Assembly (NCBI GenBank): GCA_947034895.1
Contig: OX344763.1
Location: 68,219,093 to 68,283,092 of the forward strand
Direction: 5' to 3'
DNA: 64,000 nucleotides
Source of the DNA: Rhytidiadelphus loreus
Taxonomy: Eukaryota; Streptophyta; Bryopsida; Hypnales; Hylocomiaceae
Shown: piece by piece, positions 10,296-23,600 of the stretch
How positions within the stretch are numbered: the stretch's first letter is position 1
Layout: every line of letters starts with the position of its first letter
Position numbers and translations under genes: made by a program
Notes under the pieces: generated by a model
Databases searched by the model: none
Seen by the model: only the letters and a program-made list of their open reading frames with translations
Told to the model about the DNA's origin: nothing

Positions 10296-11701
10296 ATGGG
10301 AAACATGAGGTGCAAGTTGCAAATATTCATAAACTCAAGAATTCAATGAAATACGCAATTGCTCATCACATTGAATGAACTTGTACGTGGAATGGAAATA
10401 TGGAATTTGAACCTTGCCTACTACTTTAATTCGCAAAACTATATAAAGTCATTGAATCCCTATCAAGAAGAATGGGAAACATGTCGTGCAAGTTGCAAAT
10501 ATTCATAAACTCAAGAATTCAAAGAAATACGCAATTGCTCATCACATTGAATGAACTTGTACGGGGAATGGAAATATGGAATTTGAACCATGCCTACTAC
10601 TTTAATTCGCAAAACTATATAAAGTCATTGAATCCCTATCAAGAAGAATGGGAAACATGTCGTGCAAGTTGCAAATATTCATAAACTCAAGAATTCAAAG
10701 AAATACGCAATTCCTTAGCACATTGAATGACGTTGTACGTGGAATGGATTATGGAATTCCAACTACACCTAGTACTTTAATTCGCAAAAGTGTATAAAGT
10801 CATTGAATTCCTATCAAGAAGAATGGGAAACATGAGGTGCAAGTTGCAAATATTCATAAACTCAAGAATTCAATGAAATACGCAATTGCTCATCACATTG
10901 AATGAACTTGTACGGGGAATGGAAATATGGAATATGAACCATGCCTACTACTTTAATTCGCAAAAGTATATGAAGTCATTGAATCCCTATCAAGAAGAAT
11001 GGGAAACATGTCGTGCAAGTTGCAAATATTCATAAACTCAAGAATTCAATGAAATACGCAATTGCTCATCACATTGAATGAACTTGTACGGGGAATGGAA
11101 ATATGGAATTTGAACCATGCCTACTACTTTAATTCGCAAAACTATATAAAGTCATTGAATTCCTATCAAGAAGAATGGGAAACATGTCGTGCAAGTTGCA
11201 AATATTCATAAACTCAAGAATTCAAAGAAATACGCAATTCCTTAGCACAATGAATGACGTTGTACGTGGAATGGATTATGGAATTTCAACTACACCTAGT
11301 ACTTTAATTCGCAAAAGTATATAAAGTCATTGAATTCCTATCAAGAAGAATGGGAAACATGAGGTGCAAGTTGCAAATATTCATAAACTCAAGAATTCAA
11401 AGAAATACGCAATTGCTCAACACATTGAATGAACTTGTACGTGGAATGGAAATATGGAATATGAACCATGCCTACTACTTTAATATGCAAAAATATATAA
11501 AGTCATTAAATCCCTATCAAGAAGAATGGGAAACATGTGGTGCAAGTTGCAAATATTCATAAACTCAAGAATTCAAAGAAATACGCAATTGCTCAACACA
11601 TTGAATGAACTTGTACGTGGAATGGAAATATGGAATATGAACCATGCCTACTACTTTAATTCGCAAAAGTATATAGAGTCATTGAATTCCTATCAAGAAG
11701 A

Positions 11702-13282
11702 ATGGGAAACATGAGGTGCAAGTTGCAAATATTCATAAACTCAAGAATTCAATGAAATACACAATTGCTCATCACATTGAATGAACTTGTACGGGGAATG
11801 GAAATATGGAATTTGAACCATGCCTACTACTTTAATTCGCAAAAGTATATAAAGTCATTGAATCCCTATCAAGAAGAATGGGAAACATGTCGTGCAAGTT
11901 CCAAATATTCATAAACTCAAGAATTCAATGAAATACGCAATTGCTCATCACATTGAATGAACTTGTACGGGGAATGGAAATATGGAATATGAACCATGCC
12001 TACTACTTTAATTCGCAAAAGTATATAGAGTCATTGAATTCCTATCAAGAAGAATGGGAAACATGAGGTGCAAGTTGCAAATATTCATAAACTCAAGAAT
12101 TCAAAGAAATACGCAATTGCTCAACACATTGAATGAACTTGTACGTGGAATGGAAATATGGAATATGAACCATGCCTACTACTTTAATTCGCAAAAGTAT
12201 ATAAAGTCATTGAATCCCTATCAAGAAGAATGGGAAACATGTCGTGCAAGTTGCAAATATTCATAAACTCAAGAATTCAAAGAAATACGCAATTCCTTAG
12301 CACATTGAATGACGTTGTACGTGGAATGGATTATGGAATTCCAACTACACCTAGTACTTTAATTCGCAAAAGTATATAAAGTCATTGAATTCCTATCAAG
12401 AAGAATGGGAAACATGAGGTGCAAGTTGCAAATATTCATAAACTCAAGAATTCAATGAAATACGCAATTGCTCATCACATTGAATGAACTTGTACGGGGA
12501 ATGGAAATATGGAATTTGAACCATGCCTACTACTTTAATTCGCAAAAGTATATAAAGTCATTGAATTCCTATCAAGAAGAATGGGAAACATGTCGTGCAA
12601 GTTGCAAATATTCATAAACTCAAGAATTCAAAGAAATACGCAATTCCTTAGCACATTGAATGACGTTGTACGTGGAATGAATTATGGAATTCCAACTACA
12701 CCTAGTACTTTAATTCGCAAAAGTATATAAAGTCATTGAATTCCTATCAAGAAGAATGGGAAACATGAGGTGCAAGTTGCAAATATTCATAAACTCAAGA
12801 ATTCAAAGAAATACGCAATTGCTCAACACATTGAATGAACTTGTACATGGAATGGAATTATGGATTTTGAACCATGCTTACTACTTTAATATGCAAAAAT
12901 ATATAAAGTCATTAAATCCCTATCAAGAAGAATGGGAAACATGTGGTGCAAGTTGCAAATATTCATAAACTCAAGAATTCAAAGAAATACGCAATTGCTC
13001 ATCACATTGAATGAACTTGTACGTGGAATGGATTATGGAATTTCAACTACACCTAGTACTATAAATCGTAAAAGTGTATAAAGCCATTGAATTCCTATCA
13101 AGAAGAATGGGAAACATGAGGTGCAAGTTGCAAATATTCATAAACTCAAGAATTCAATGAAATACGCAATTGCTCATCACATTGAATGAACTTGTACGGG
13201 GAATGGAAATATGGAATATGAACCATGCCTACTACTTTAATTCGCAAAAGTATATAGAGTCATTGAAACCCTATCAAGAAGA
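11702..13282. repeat. Nine-monomer duplication, left copy (lag 2461 bp)
   Basis: Nine monomers, 1581 bp, reappear at 14163-15743. The pair shares the rare GTTCCAAATATTC change (in units 11878 and 14339), GGAATGAATTATGG and TTGAAACCC. One visible difference is ACACAATTG here against ACGCAATTG at 14163. The following units (13283 and 15744) share AGATTTC and then diverge, which places the right breakpoint there. Confidence 0.85.
12054..13282. repeat. Seven-monomer module M-C-L-C-W-D-M, copy 5
   Basis: Monomer starts are 12054, 12230, 12405, 12581, 12756, 12932 and 13107. It ends with a TTGAAACCC tail that is shared only with copy 6 in this domain. Its C unit at 12581 has GGAATGAATTATGG. Confidence 0.85.
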
Positions 13283-14162
13283 ATGGGAAACATGTCGTGC
13301 AAGTTGCAAATATTCATAAACTCAAGATTTCAAAGAAATACGCAATTGCTCATCACATTGAATGAACTTGTACGGGGAATGGAAATATGGAATATGAACC
13401 ATGCCTACTACTTTAATTCGCAAAAGTATATAGAGTCATTGAATTCCTATCAAGAAGAATGGGAAACATGAGGTGCAAGTTGCAAATATTCATAAACTCA
13501 AGAATTCAATGAAATACGCAATTGCTCATCACATTGAATGAACTTGTACGGGGAATGGAAATATGGAATTTGAACCATGCCTACTACTTTAATTCGCAAA
13601 ACTATATAAAGTCATTGAATCCCTATCAAGAAGAATGGGAAACATGTCGTGCAAGTTGCAAATATTCATAAACTCAAGAATTCAAAGAAATACGCAATTG
13701 CTCATCACATTGAATGAACTTGTACGGGGAATGGAAATATGGAATTTGAACCATGCCTACTACTTTAATTCGCAAAACTATATAAAGTCATTGAATCCCT
13801 ATCAAGAAGAATGGGAAACATGTCGTGCAAGTTGCAAATATTCATAAACTCAAGAATTCAAAGAAATACGCAATTGCTCAACACATTGAATGAACTTGTA
13901 CGGGGAATGGAAATATGGAATATGAACCATGCCTACTACTTTAATTCGCAAAACTATATAGAGTCATTGAATTCCTATCAAGAAGAATGGGAAACATGAG
14001 GTGCAAGTTGCAAATATTCATAAACTCAAGAATTCAAAGAAATACGCAATTGCTCAACACATTGAATGAACTTGTACGTGGAATGGAAATATGGAATATG
14101 AACCATGCCTACTACTTTAATTCGCAAAAGTATATAGAGTCATTGAATTCCTATCAAGAAGA

Positions 14163-15743
14163 ATGGGAAACATGAGGTGCAAGTTGCAAATATTCATAAA
14201 CTCAAGAATTCAATGAAATACGCAATTGCTCATCACATTGAATGAACTTGTACGGGGAATGGAAATATGGAATTTGAACCATGCCTACTACTTTAATTCG
14301 CAAAAGTATATAAAGTCATTGAATCCCTATCAAGAAGAATGGGAAACATGTCGTGCAAGTTCCAAATATTCATAAACTCAAGAATTCAATGAAATACGCA
14401 ATTGCTCATCACATTGAATGAACTTGTACGGGGAATGGAAATATGGAATATGAACCATGCCTACTACTTTAATTCGCAAAAGTATATAGAGTCATTGAAT
14501 TCCTATCAAGAAGAATGGGAAACATGAGGTGCAAGTTGCAAATATTCATAAACTCAAGAATTCAAAGAAATACGCAATTGCTCAACACATTGAATGAACT
14601 TGTACGTGGAATGGAAATATGGAATATGAACCATGCCTACTACTTTAATTCGCAAAAGTATATAAAGTCATTGAATCCCTATCAAGAAGAATGGGAAACA
14701 TGTCGTGCAAGTTGCAAATATTCATAAACTCAAGAATTCAAAGAAATACGCAATTCCTTAGCACATTGAATGACGTTGTACGTGGAATGGATTATGGAAT
14801 TCCAACTACACCTAGTACTTTAATTCGCAAAAGTATATAAAGTCATTGAATTCCTATCAAGAAGAATGGGAAACATGAGGTGCAAGTTGCAAATATTCAT
14901 AAACTCAAGAATTCAATGAAATACGCAATTGCTCATCACATTGAATGAACTTGTACGGGGAATGGAAATATGGAATTTGAACCATGCCTACTACTTTAAT
15001 TCGCAAAAGTATATAAAGTCATTGAATTCCTATCAAGAAGAATGGGAAACATGTCGTGCAAGTTGCAAATATTCATAAACTCAAGAATTCAAAGAAATAC
15101 GCAATTCCTTAGCACATTGAATGACGTTGTACGTGGAATGAATTATGGAATTCCAACTACACCTAGTACTTTAATTCGCAAAAGTATATAAAGTCATTGA
15201 ATTCCTATCAAGAAGAATGGGAAACATGAGGTGCAAGTTGCAAATATTCATAAACTCAAGAATTCAAAGAAATACGCAATTGCTCAACACATTGAATGAA
15301 CTTGTACATGGAATGGAATTATGGATTTTGAACCATGCTTACTACTTTAATATGCAAAAATATATAAAGTCATTAAATCCCTATCAAGAAGAATGGGAAA
15401 CATGTGGTGCAAGTTGCAAATATTCATAAACTCAAGAATTCAAAGAAATACGCAATTGCTCATCACATTGAATGAACTTGTACGTGGAATGGATTATGGA
15501 ATTTCAACTACACCTAGTACTATAAATCGTAAAAGTGTATAAAGCCATTGAATTCCTATCAAGAAGAATGGGAAACATGAGGTGCAAGTTGCAAATATTC
15601 ATAAACTCAAGAATTCAATGAAATACGCAATTGCTCATCACATTGAATGAACTTGTACGGGGAATGGAAATATGGAATATGAACCATGCCTACTACTTTA
15701 ATTCGCAAAAGTATATAGAGTCATTGAAACCCTATCAAGAAGA
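14163..15743. repeat. Nine-monomer duplication, right copy
   Basis: Partner of 11702-13282 in the same order. About five monomers lie between the two copies (13283-14162), including two L units with AAAACTATA tails at 13459 and 13635. Confidence 0.85.
14515..15743. repeat. Seven-monomer module M-C-L-C-W-D-M, copy 6
   Basis: Monomer starts are 14515, 14691, 14866, 15042, 15217, 15393 and 15568. It matches copy 5 at a lag of 2461 bp, including the TTGAAACCC tail and the GGAATGAATTATGG change. Confidence 0.86.
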
Positions 15744-15918
15744 ATGGGAAACATGTCGTGCAAGTTGCAAATATTCATAAACTCAAGATTTCAATGAAAT
15801 ACGCAATTGCTCATCACATTGAATGACGTTGTACGTGGAATGGATTATGGAATTCCAACTACACCTAGTACTTTAATTCGCAAAAGTGTATAAAGTCATT
15901 GAATTCCTATCAAGAAGA
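15744..15918 (+). repeat. Chimeric monomer, GCTCATC 5' part with C 3' part
   Basis: It has AGATTTCAATG and GCTCATCAC in the 5' part, then GACGTTG and GGAATTCCAACT of type C. It sits exactly where the 9-monomer duplication ends and where domain markers change, so it is a likely recombination junction. The next unit (15919) also mixes GCTCATC and GACGTTG. Confidence 0.8.
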
Positions 15919-16971
15919 ATGGGAAACATGAGGTGCAAGTTGCAAATATTCATAAACTCAAGAATTCAATGAAATACGCAATTGCTCATCACATTGAATG
16001 ACGTTGTACGTGGAATGGATTATGGAATTTCAACTACACCTAGTACTATAATTCGCAAAAGTGTATAAAGTCATTGAATCCCTATCAAGAAGAATGGAAA
16101 ACATGAGGTGCAAGTTGCAAATATTCATAAACTCAAGAATTCAATGAAATACGCAATTGCTCATCACATTGAATGAACTTGTACGGGGAATGGAAATATG
16201 GAATTTGAACCATGCCTACTACTTTAATTCGCAAAAGTATATAGAGTCATTGAATTCCTATCAAGAAGAATGGGAAACATAAGGTGCAAGTTGCAAATAT
16301 TCATAAACTCAAGAATTCAAAGAAATACGCAATTGCTCAACACATTGAATGAACTTGTACATGGAATGGAATTATGGATTTTGAACCATGCTTACTACTT
16401 TAATATGCAAAAGTATATAAAGTCATTAAATCCCTATCAAGAAGAATGGGAAACATGTCGTGCAAGTTGCAAATATTCATGAACTCAAGAATTCAAAGAA
16501 ATACGCAATTCCTTATCACATTGAATGACGTTGTACGTGGAATAGATTATGGAATTCCAACTACACCTAGTACATTAATTCGCAAAAGTATATAAAGTCA
16601 TTGAATCCCTATCAAGAAGAATGGGAAACATGTCGTGCAAGTTGCAAATATTCATAAACTCAAGAATTCAAAGAAATACGCAATTGCTCATCACATTGAA
16701 TGAACTTGTACGTGGAATGGATTATGGAATTTCAACTACACCTAGTACTATAATTCGCAAAAGTGTATAAAGTCATTGAATTCCTATCAAGAAGAATGGG
16801 AAACATGAGGTGCAAGTTGCAAATATTCATAAACTCAAGAATTCAATGAAATACGCAATTGCTCATCACATTGAATGAACTTGTACGGGGAATGGAAATA
16901 TGGAATTTGAACCATGCCTACTACTTTAATTCGCAAAAGTATATAGAGTCATTGAATTCCTATCAAGAAGA
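15919..16971. repeat. D-L-W-C*-D-L module, copy 1
   Basis: Monomer starts are 15919 (D with GACGTTG), 16094 (L, head ATGGAAAAC), 16270 (W, head ACATAAGG), 16446 (C*, TTCATGAACTC), 16621 (D) and 16796 (L). The next W at 16972 repeats the ACATAAGG head of 16270 at a lag of 702 bp, a local four-monomer duplication. Confidence 0.8.
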
Positions 16972-17497
16972 ATGGGAAACATAAGGTGCAAGTTGCAAAT
17001 ATTCATAAACTCAAGAATTCAAAGAAATACGCAATTGCTCAACACATTGAATGAACTTGTACATGGAATGGAATTATGGATTTTGAACCATGCTTACTAC
17101 TTTAATATGCAAAAGTATATAAAGTCATTAAATCCCTATCAAGAAGAATGGGAAACATGTCGTGCAAGTTGCAAATATTCATGAACTCAAGAATTCAAAG
17201 AAATACGCAATTCCTTAGCACATTGAATGACGTTGTACGTGGAATGGATTATGGAATTCCAACTACACCTAGTACTTTAATTCGCAAAAGTATATGAAGT
17301 CATTGAATCCCTATCAAGAAGAATGGGAAACATGTCGTGCAAGTTGCAAATATTCATAAACTCAAGAATTCAAAGAAATACGCAATTCCTTAGCACATTG
17401 AATGACGTTGTACGTGGAATGGATTATGGAATTCCAACTACACCTAGTACTTTAATTCGCAAAAGTGTATAAAGTCATTGAATTCCTATCAAGAAGA

Positions 17498-18550
17498 ATG
17501 GGAAACATGAGGTGCAAGTTGCAAATATTCATAAACTCAAGAATTCAATGAAATACGCAATTACTCATCACATTGAATGAACTTGTACGTGGAATGGATT
17601 ATGGAATTTCAACTACACCTAGTACTATAATTCGCAAAAGTGTATAAAGTCATTGAATCCCTATCAAGAAGAATGGAAAACATGAGGTGCAAGTTGCAAA
17701 TATTCATAAACTCAAGAATTCAATGAAATACGCAATTGCTCATCACATTGAATGAACTTGTACGGGGAATGGAAATATGGAATTTGAACCATGCCTACTA
17801 CTTTAATTCGCAAAAGTATATAGAGTCATTGAATTCCTATCAAGAAGAATGGGAAACATGAGGTGCAAGTTGCAAATATTCATAAACTCAAGAATTCAAT
17901 GAAATACGCAATTGCTCAACACATTGAATGAACTTGTACATGGAATGGAATTATGGATTTTGAACCATGCTTACTACTTTAATATGCAAAAGTATATAAA
18001 GTCATTAAATCCCTATCAAGAAGAATGGGAAACATGTCGTGCAAGTTGCAAATATTCATGAACTCAAGAATTCAAAGAAATACGCAATTCCTTATCACAT
18101 TGAATGACGTTGTACGTGGAATAGATTATGGAATTCCAACTACACCTAGTACATTAATTCGCAAAAGTATATAAAGTCATTGAATCCCTATCAAGAAGAA
18201 TGGGAAACATGTCGTGCAAGTTGCAAATATTCATAAACTCAAGAATTCAAAGAAATACGCAATTGCTCATCACATTGAATGAACTTGTACGTGGAATGGA
18301 TTATGGAATTTCAACTACACCTAGTACTATAATTCGCAAAAGTGTATAAAGTCATTGAATTCCTATCAAGAAGAATGGGAAACATGAGGTGCAAGTTGCA
18401 AATATTCATAAACTCAAGAATTCAATGAAATACGAAATTGCTCATCACATTGAATGAACTTGTACGGGGAATGGAAATATGGAATTTGAACCATGCCTAC
18501 TACTTTAATCCGCAAGAGTATATAGAGTCATTGAATTCCTATCAAGAAGA
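17498..18550. repeat. D-L-W-C*-D-L module, copy 2
   Basis: Monomer starts are 17498 (D with ATTACTCATC), 17673 (L, head ATGGAAAAC), 17849 (W), 18025 (C*), 18200 (D) and 18375 (L with TACGAAATTG and CCGCAAGAG). Order matches 15919-16971 at a lag of 1579 bp. Confidence 0.8.
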
Positions 18551-19427
18551 ATGGGAAACATGAGGTGCAAGTTGCAAATATTCATAAACTCAAGAATTCA
18601 AAGAAATACGCAATTGCTCAACACATTGAATGAACTTGTACGTGGAATGGAAATATGGAATATGAACCATGCCTACTACTTTAATTCGCAAAAGTATATA
18701 AAGTCATTGAATCCCTATCAAGAAGAATGGGAAACATGTCGTGCAAGTTGCAAATATTCATAAACTCAAGAATTCAAAGAAATACGCAATTCCTTAGCAC
18801 ATTGAATGACGTTGTACGTGGAATGGATTATGGAATTCCAACTACACCTAGTACTTTAATTCGCAAAAGTATATAAAGTCATTGAATTCCTATCAAGAAG
18901 AATGAAAAACATGAGGTGCAAGTTGCAAATATTCATAAACTCAAGAATTCAATGAAATACGCAATTGCTCATCACATTGAATGAACTTGTACGTGGAATG
19001 GAAATATGGAATATGAACCATGCCTACTACTTTAATTCGCAAAAGTATATGAAGTCATTGAATCCCTATCAAGAAGAATGGGAAACATGTCGTGCAAGTT
19101 GCAAATATTCATAAACTCAAGAATTCAAAGAAATACGCAATTCCTTAGCACATTGAATGACGTTGTACGTGGAATGGATTATGGAATTCCAACTACACCT
19201 AGTACTTTAATTCGCAAAAGTGTATAAAGTCATTGAATTCCTATCAAGAAGAATGGGAAACATGAGGTGCAAGTTGCAAATATTCATAAACTCAAGAATT
19301 CAATGAAATACGCAATTTCTCATCACATTGAATGAACTTGTACGTGGAATGGATTATGGAATTTCAACTACACCTAGTACTATAATTCGCAAAAGTGTAT
19401 AAAGTCATTGAATCCCTATCAAGAAGA

Positions 19428-19603
19428 ATGGAAAACATGAGGTGCAAGTTGCAAATATTCATAAACTCAAGAATTCAATGAAATACGCAATTGCTCATCA
19501 CATTGAATGAACTTGTACGGGGAATGGAAATATGGAATTTGAACCATGCTTACTACTTTAATATGCAAAAGTATATAAAGTCATTAAATCCCTATCAAGA
19601 AGA
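19428..19603 (+). repeat. Chimeric L/W monomer
   Basis: The 5' part is L (head ATGGAAAAC, TTCAATG, ACGGGG, GGAATTTGAACC). The 3' part is W (ATGCTTACTACT, AATATGC, CATTAAATCC). The related block at 27510 keeps an intact L (27685) and an intact W (27861) side by side. Here one monomer replaces the two, with a switch near the shared GAACCATGC. Confidence 0.88.
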
Positions 19604-20481
19604 ATGGGAAACATGTCGTGCAAGTTGCAAATATTCATGAACTCAAGAATTCAAAGAAATACGCAATTCCTTATCACATTGAATGACGTTGTACGTGGAA
19701 TAGATTATGGAATTCCAACTACACCTAGTACATTAATTCGCAAAAGTATATAAAGTCATTGAATCCCTATCAAGAAGAATGGGAAACATGTCGTGGAAGT
19801 TGCAAATATTCATAATCTCACGAATTCAAAGAAATACGCAATTGCTCAACACATTGAATGAACTTGTACATGGAATGGAATTATGGAATTTCAACTACAC
19901 CTAGTACTATAATTCGCAAAAGTGTATAAAGTCATTGAATTCCTATCAAGAAGAATGGGAAACATGAGGTGCAAGTTGCAAATATTCATAAACTCAAGAA
20001 TTCAATGAAATACGAAATTGCTCATCACATTGAATGAACTTGTACGGGGAATGGAAATATGGAATTTGAACCATGCCTACTACTTTAATCCGCAAGAGTA
20101 TATAGAGTCATTGAATTCCTATCAAGAAGAATGGGAAACATGAGGTGCAAGTTGCAAATATTCATAAACTCAAGAATTCAAAGAAATACGCAATTGCTCA
20201 ACACATTGAATGAACTTGTACGTGGAATGGAAATATGGAATATGAACCATGCCTACTACTTTAATTCGCAAAAGTATATAAAGTCATTGAATCCCTATCA
20301 AGAAGAATGGGAAACATGTCGTGCAAGTTGCAAATATTCATAAACTCAAGAATTCAAAGAAATACGCAATTCCTTAGCACATTGAATGACGTTGTACGTG
20401 GAATGGATTATGGAATTCCAACTACACCTAGTACTTTAATTCGCAAAAGTATATAAAGTCATTGAATTCCTATCAAGAAGA

Positions 20482-20657
20482 ATGAAAAACATGAGGTGCA
20501 AGTTGCAAATATTCATAAACTCAAGAATTCAAAGAAATACGCAATTGCTCAACACATTGAATGAACTTGTACATGGAATGGAATTATGGAATTTCAACTA
20601 CACCTAGTACTATAATTCGTAAAAGTGTATAAAGTCATTGAATTGCTATCAAGAAGA
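20482..20657 (+). repeat. Chimeric W/D monomer (exemplar)
   Basis: W-like up to ACATGGAATGGAATTATGGA, then D-like from ATTTCAACTACACC through CTATAATTCG and GTGTATAAAG. It keeps the W length (176 bp) because the switch lies 3' of the 1-bp deletion of D. Similar chimeras start at 19779, 21888, 23646 and 28914. The copy at 19779 also has private changes (TCGTGGAAG, CATAATCTCACG). Confidence 0.88.
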
Positions 20658-23600
20658 ATGGGAAACATGAGGTGCAAGTTGCAAATATTCATAAACTCAA
20701 GAATTCAATGAAATACGCAATTGCTCATCACGTTGAATGAACTTGTACGGGGAATGGAAATATGGAATATGAACCATGCCTACTACTTTAATTCGCAAAA
20801 GTATATAGAGTCATTGAATTCCTATCAAGAAGAATGAAAAACATGAGGTGCAAGTTGCAAATATTCATAAACTCAAGAATTCAAAGAAATACGCAATTGC
20901 TCAACACATTGAATGAACTTGTACATGGAATGGAATTATGGATTTTGAACCATGCTTACTACTTTAATATGCAAAAGTATATAAAGTCATTAAATCCCTA
21001 TCAAGAAGAATGGGAAACATGTGGTGCAAGTTGCAAATATTCATAAACTCAAGAATTCAATGAAATACGCAATTGCTCATCACATTGAATGAACTTGTAC
21101 GGGGAATGGAAATATGGAATATGAACCATGCCTACTACTTTAATTCGCAAAAGTATATAGAGTCATTGAATTCCTATCAAGAAGAATGAAAAACATGAGG
21201 TGCAAGTTGCAAATATTCATAAACTCAAGAATTCAAAGAAATACGCAATTGCTCAACACATTGAATGAACTTGTACGTGGAATGGAAATATGGAATATGA
21301 ACCATGCCTACTACTTTAATTCGCAAAAGTATATGAAGTCATTGAATCCCTATCAAGAAGAATGGGAAACATGTCGTGCAAGTTGCAAATATTCATAAAC
21401 TCAAGAATTCAAAGAAATACGCAATTCCTTAGCACATTGAATGACGTTGTACGTGGAATGGATTATGGAATTCCAACTACACCTAGTACTTTAATTCGCA
21501 AAAGTATATAAAGTCATTGAATTCCTATCAAGAAGAATGGGAAACATGAGGTGCAAGTTGCAAATATTCATAAACTCAAGAATTCAATGAAATACGCAAT
21601 TGCTCATCACATTGAATGAACTTGTACGTGGAATGGAAATATGGAATATGAACCATGCCTACTACTTTAATTCGCAAAAGTATATGAAGTCATTGAATCC
21701 CTATCAAGAAGAATGGGAAACATGTCGTGCAAGTTGCAAATATTCATAAACTCAAGAATTCAAAGAAATACGCAATTCCTTAGCACATTGAATGACGTTG
21801 TACGTGGAATGGATTATGGAATTCCAACTACACCTAGTACTTTAATTCGCAAAAGTATATAAAGTCATTGAATTCCTATCAAGAAGAATGAAAAACATGA
21901 GGTGCAAGTTGCAAATATTCATAAACTCAAGAATTCAAAGAAATACGCAATTGCTCAACACATTGAATGAACTTGTACATGGAATGGAATTATGGAATTT
22001 CAACTACACCTAGTACTATAATTCGTAAAAGTGTATAAAGTCATTGAATTGCTATCAAGAAGAATGGGAAACATGAGGTGCAAGTTGCAAATATTCATAA
22101 ACTCAAGAATTCAATGAAATACGCAATTGCTCATCACATTGAATGAACTTGTACGGGGAATGGAAATATGGAATATGAACCATGCCTACTACTTTAATTC
22201 GCAAAAGTATATAGAGTCATTGAATTCCTATCAAGAAGAATGGGAAACATGTCGTGCAAGTTGCAAATATTCATAAACTCAAGAATTCAATGAAATACGC
22301 AATTGCTCATCACATTGAATGAACTTGTACGGGGAATGGAAATATGGAATTTGAACCATGCCTACTACTTTAATTCGCAAAAGTATATAGAGTCATTGAA
22401 TTCCTATCAAGAAGAATGAAAAACATGAGGTGCAAGTTGCAAATATTCATAAACTCAAGAATTCAAAGAAATACGCAATTGCTCAACACATTGAATGAAC
22501 TTGTACATGGAATGGAATTATGGATTTTGAACCATGCTTACTACTTTAATATGCAAAAGTATATAGAGTCATTAAATCCCTATCAAGAAGAATGGGAAAC
22601 ATGTGGTGCAAGTTGCAAATATTCATAAACTCAAGAATTCAAAGAAATACGCAATTGCTCATCACATTGAATGAACTTGTACGTGGAATGGATTATGGAA
22701 TTTCAACTACACCTAGTACTATAATTCGCAAAAGTGTATAAAGTCATTGAATTCCTATCAAGAAGAATGGGAAACATGAGGTGCAAGTTGCAAATATTCA
22801 TAAACTCAAGAATTCAATGAAATACGCAATTGCTCATCACATTGAATGAACTTGTACGGGGAATGGAAATATGGAATATGAACCATGCCTACTACTTTAA
22901 TTCGCAAAAGTATATAAAGTCATTGAATTCCTATCAAGAAGAATGGGAAACATGAGGTGCAAGTTGCAAATATTCATAAACTCAAGAATTCAAAGAAATA
23001 CGCAATTGCTCAACACATTGAATGAACTTGTACGTGGAATGGAAATATGGAATATGAACCATGCCTACTACTTTAATTCGCAAAAGTATATAAAGTCATT
23101 GAATTCCTATCAAGAAGAATGGGAAACATGAGGAGCAAGTTGCAAATATTCATAAACTCAAGAATTCAATGAAATACGCAATTGCTCATCACATTGAATG
23201 AACTTGTACGGGGAATGGAAATATGGAATATGAACCATGCCTACTACTTTAATTCGCAAAAGTATATAAAGTCATTGAATTCCTATCAAGAAGAATGAGA
23301 AACATGAGGTGCAAGTTGCAAATATTCATAAACTCAAGAATTCAAAGAAATACGCAATTGCTCAACACATTGAATGAACTTGTACATGGAATGGAATTAT
23401 GGATTTTGAACCATGCTTACTACTTTAATATGCAAAAGTATATAGAGTCATTAAATCCCTATCAAGAAGAATGGGAAACATGTGGTGCAAGTTGCAAATA
23501 TTCATAAACTCAAGAATTCAAAGAAATACGCAATTGCTCATCACATTGAATGAACTTGTACGTGGAATGGATTATGGAATTTCAACTACACCTAGTACTA

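Larger units (their letters stand above)
1..15743. repeat. Array domain 1: older mosaic with the M-C-L-C-W-D-M module
   Basis: This stretch has private markers: W monomers with AAAAATATATAAAG, monomers with an AAAACTATATAAAG tail (4.2-14 kb) and D monomers with ATAAATCGT. It contains six copies of a seven-monomer module, at 2744, 4499, 7485, 9065, 12054 and 14515. ATGAAAAAC heads are absent apart from the one at 459. Markers change between 15.7 and 16.3 kb, so a homogenisation boundary lies there. Confidence 0.8.
15744..20833. repeat. Array domain 2: D-L-W-C*-D-L module region
   Basis: New markers appear here: TTCATGAACTC heads; a C variant (C*) with CCTTATC, GGAATAGATT and GTACATTAATT; ATGGAAAACATG heads; and W units with AAAAGTATA tails. 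The block D-L-W-C*-D-L starts at 15919 and 17498 (lag 1579 bp), is contracted at 19253, and returns further right at 27510. L units with TACGAAATTG and CCGCAAGAG recur at 18375, 19955 and 28387. Confidence 0.78.

Noticed and set aside
16270..17147. ACATAAGG heads as a functional start-codon loss
   Set aside because: It is a single G-to-A change in two W units that are copies of each other (lag 702 bp). As there is no gene, it is only a lineage marker.
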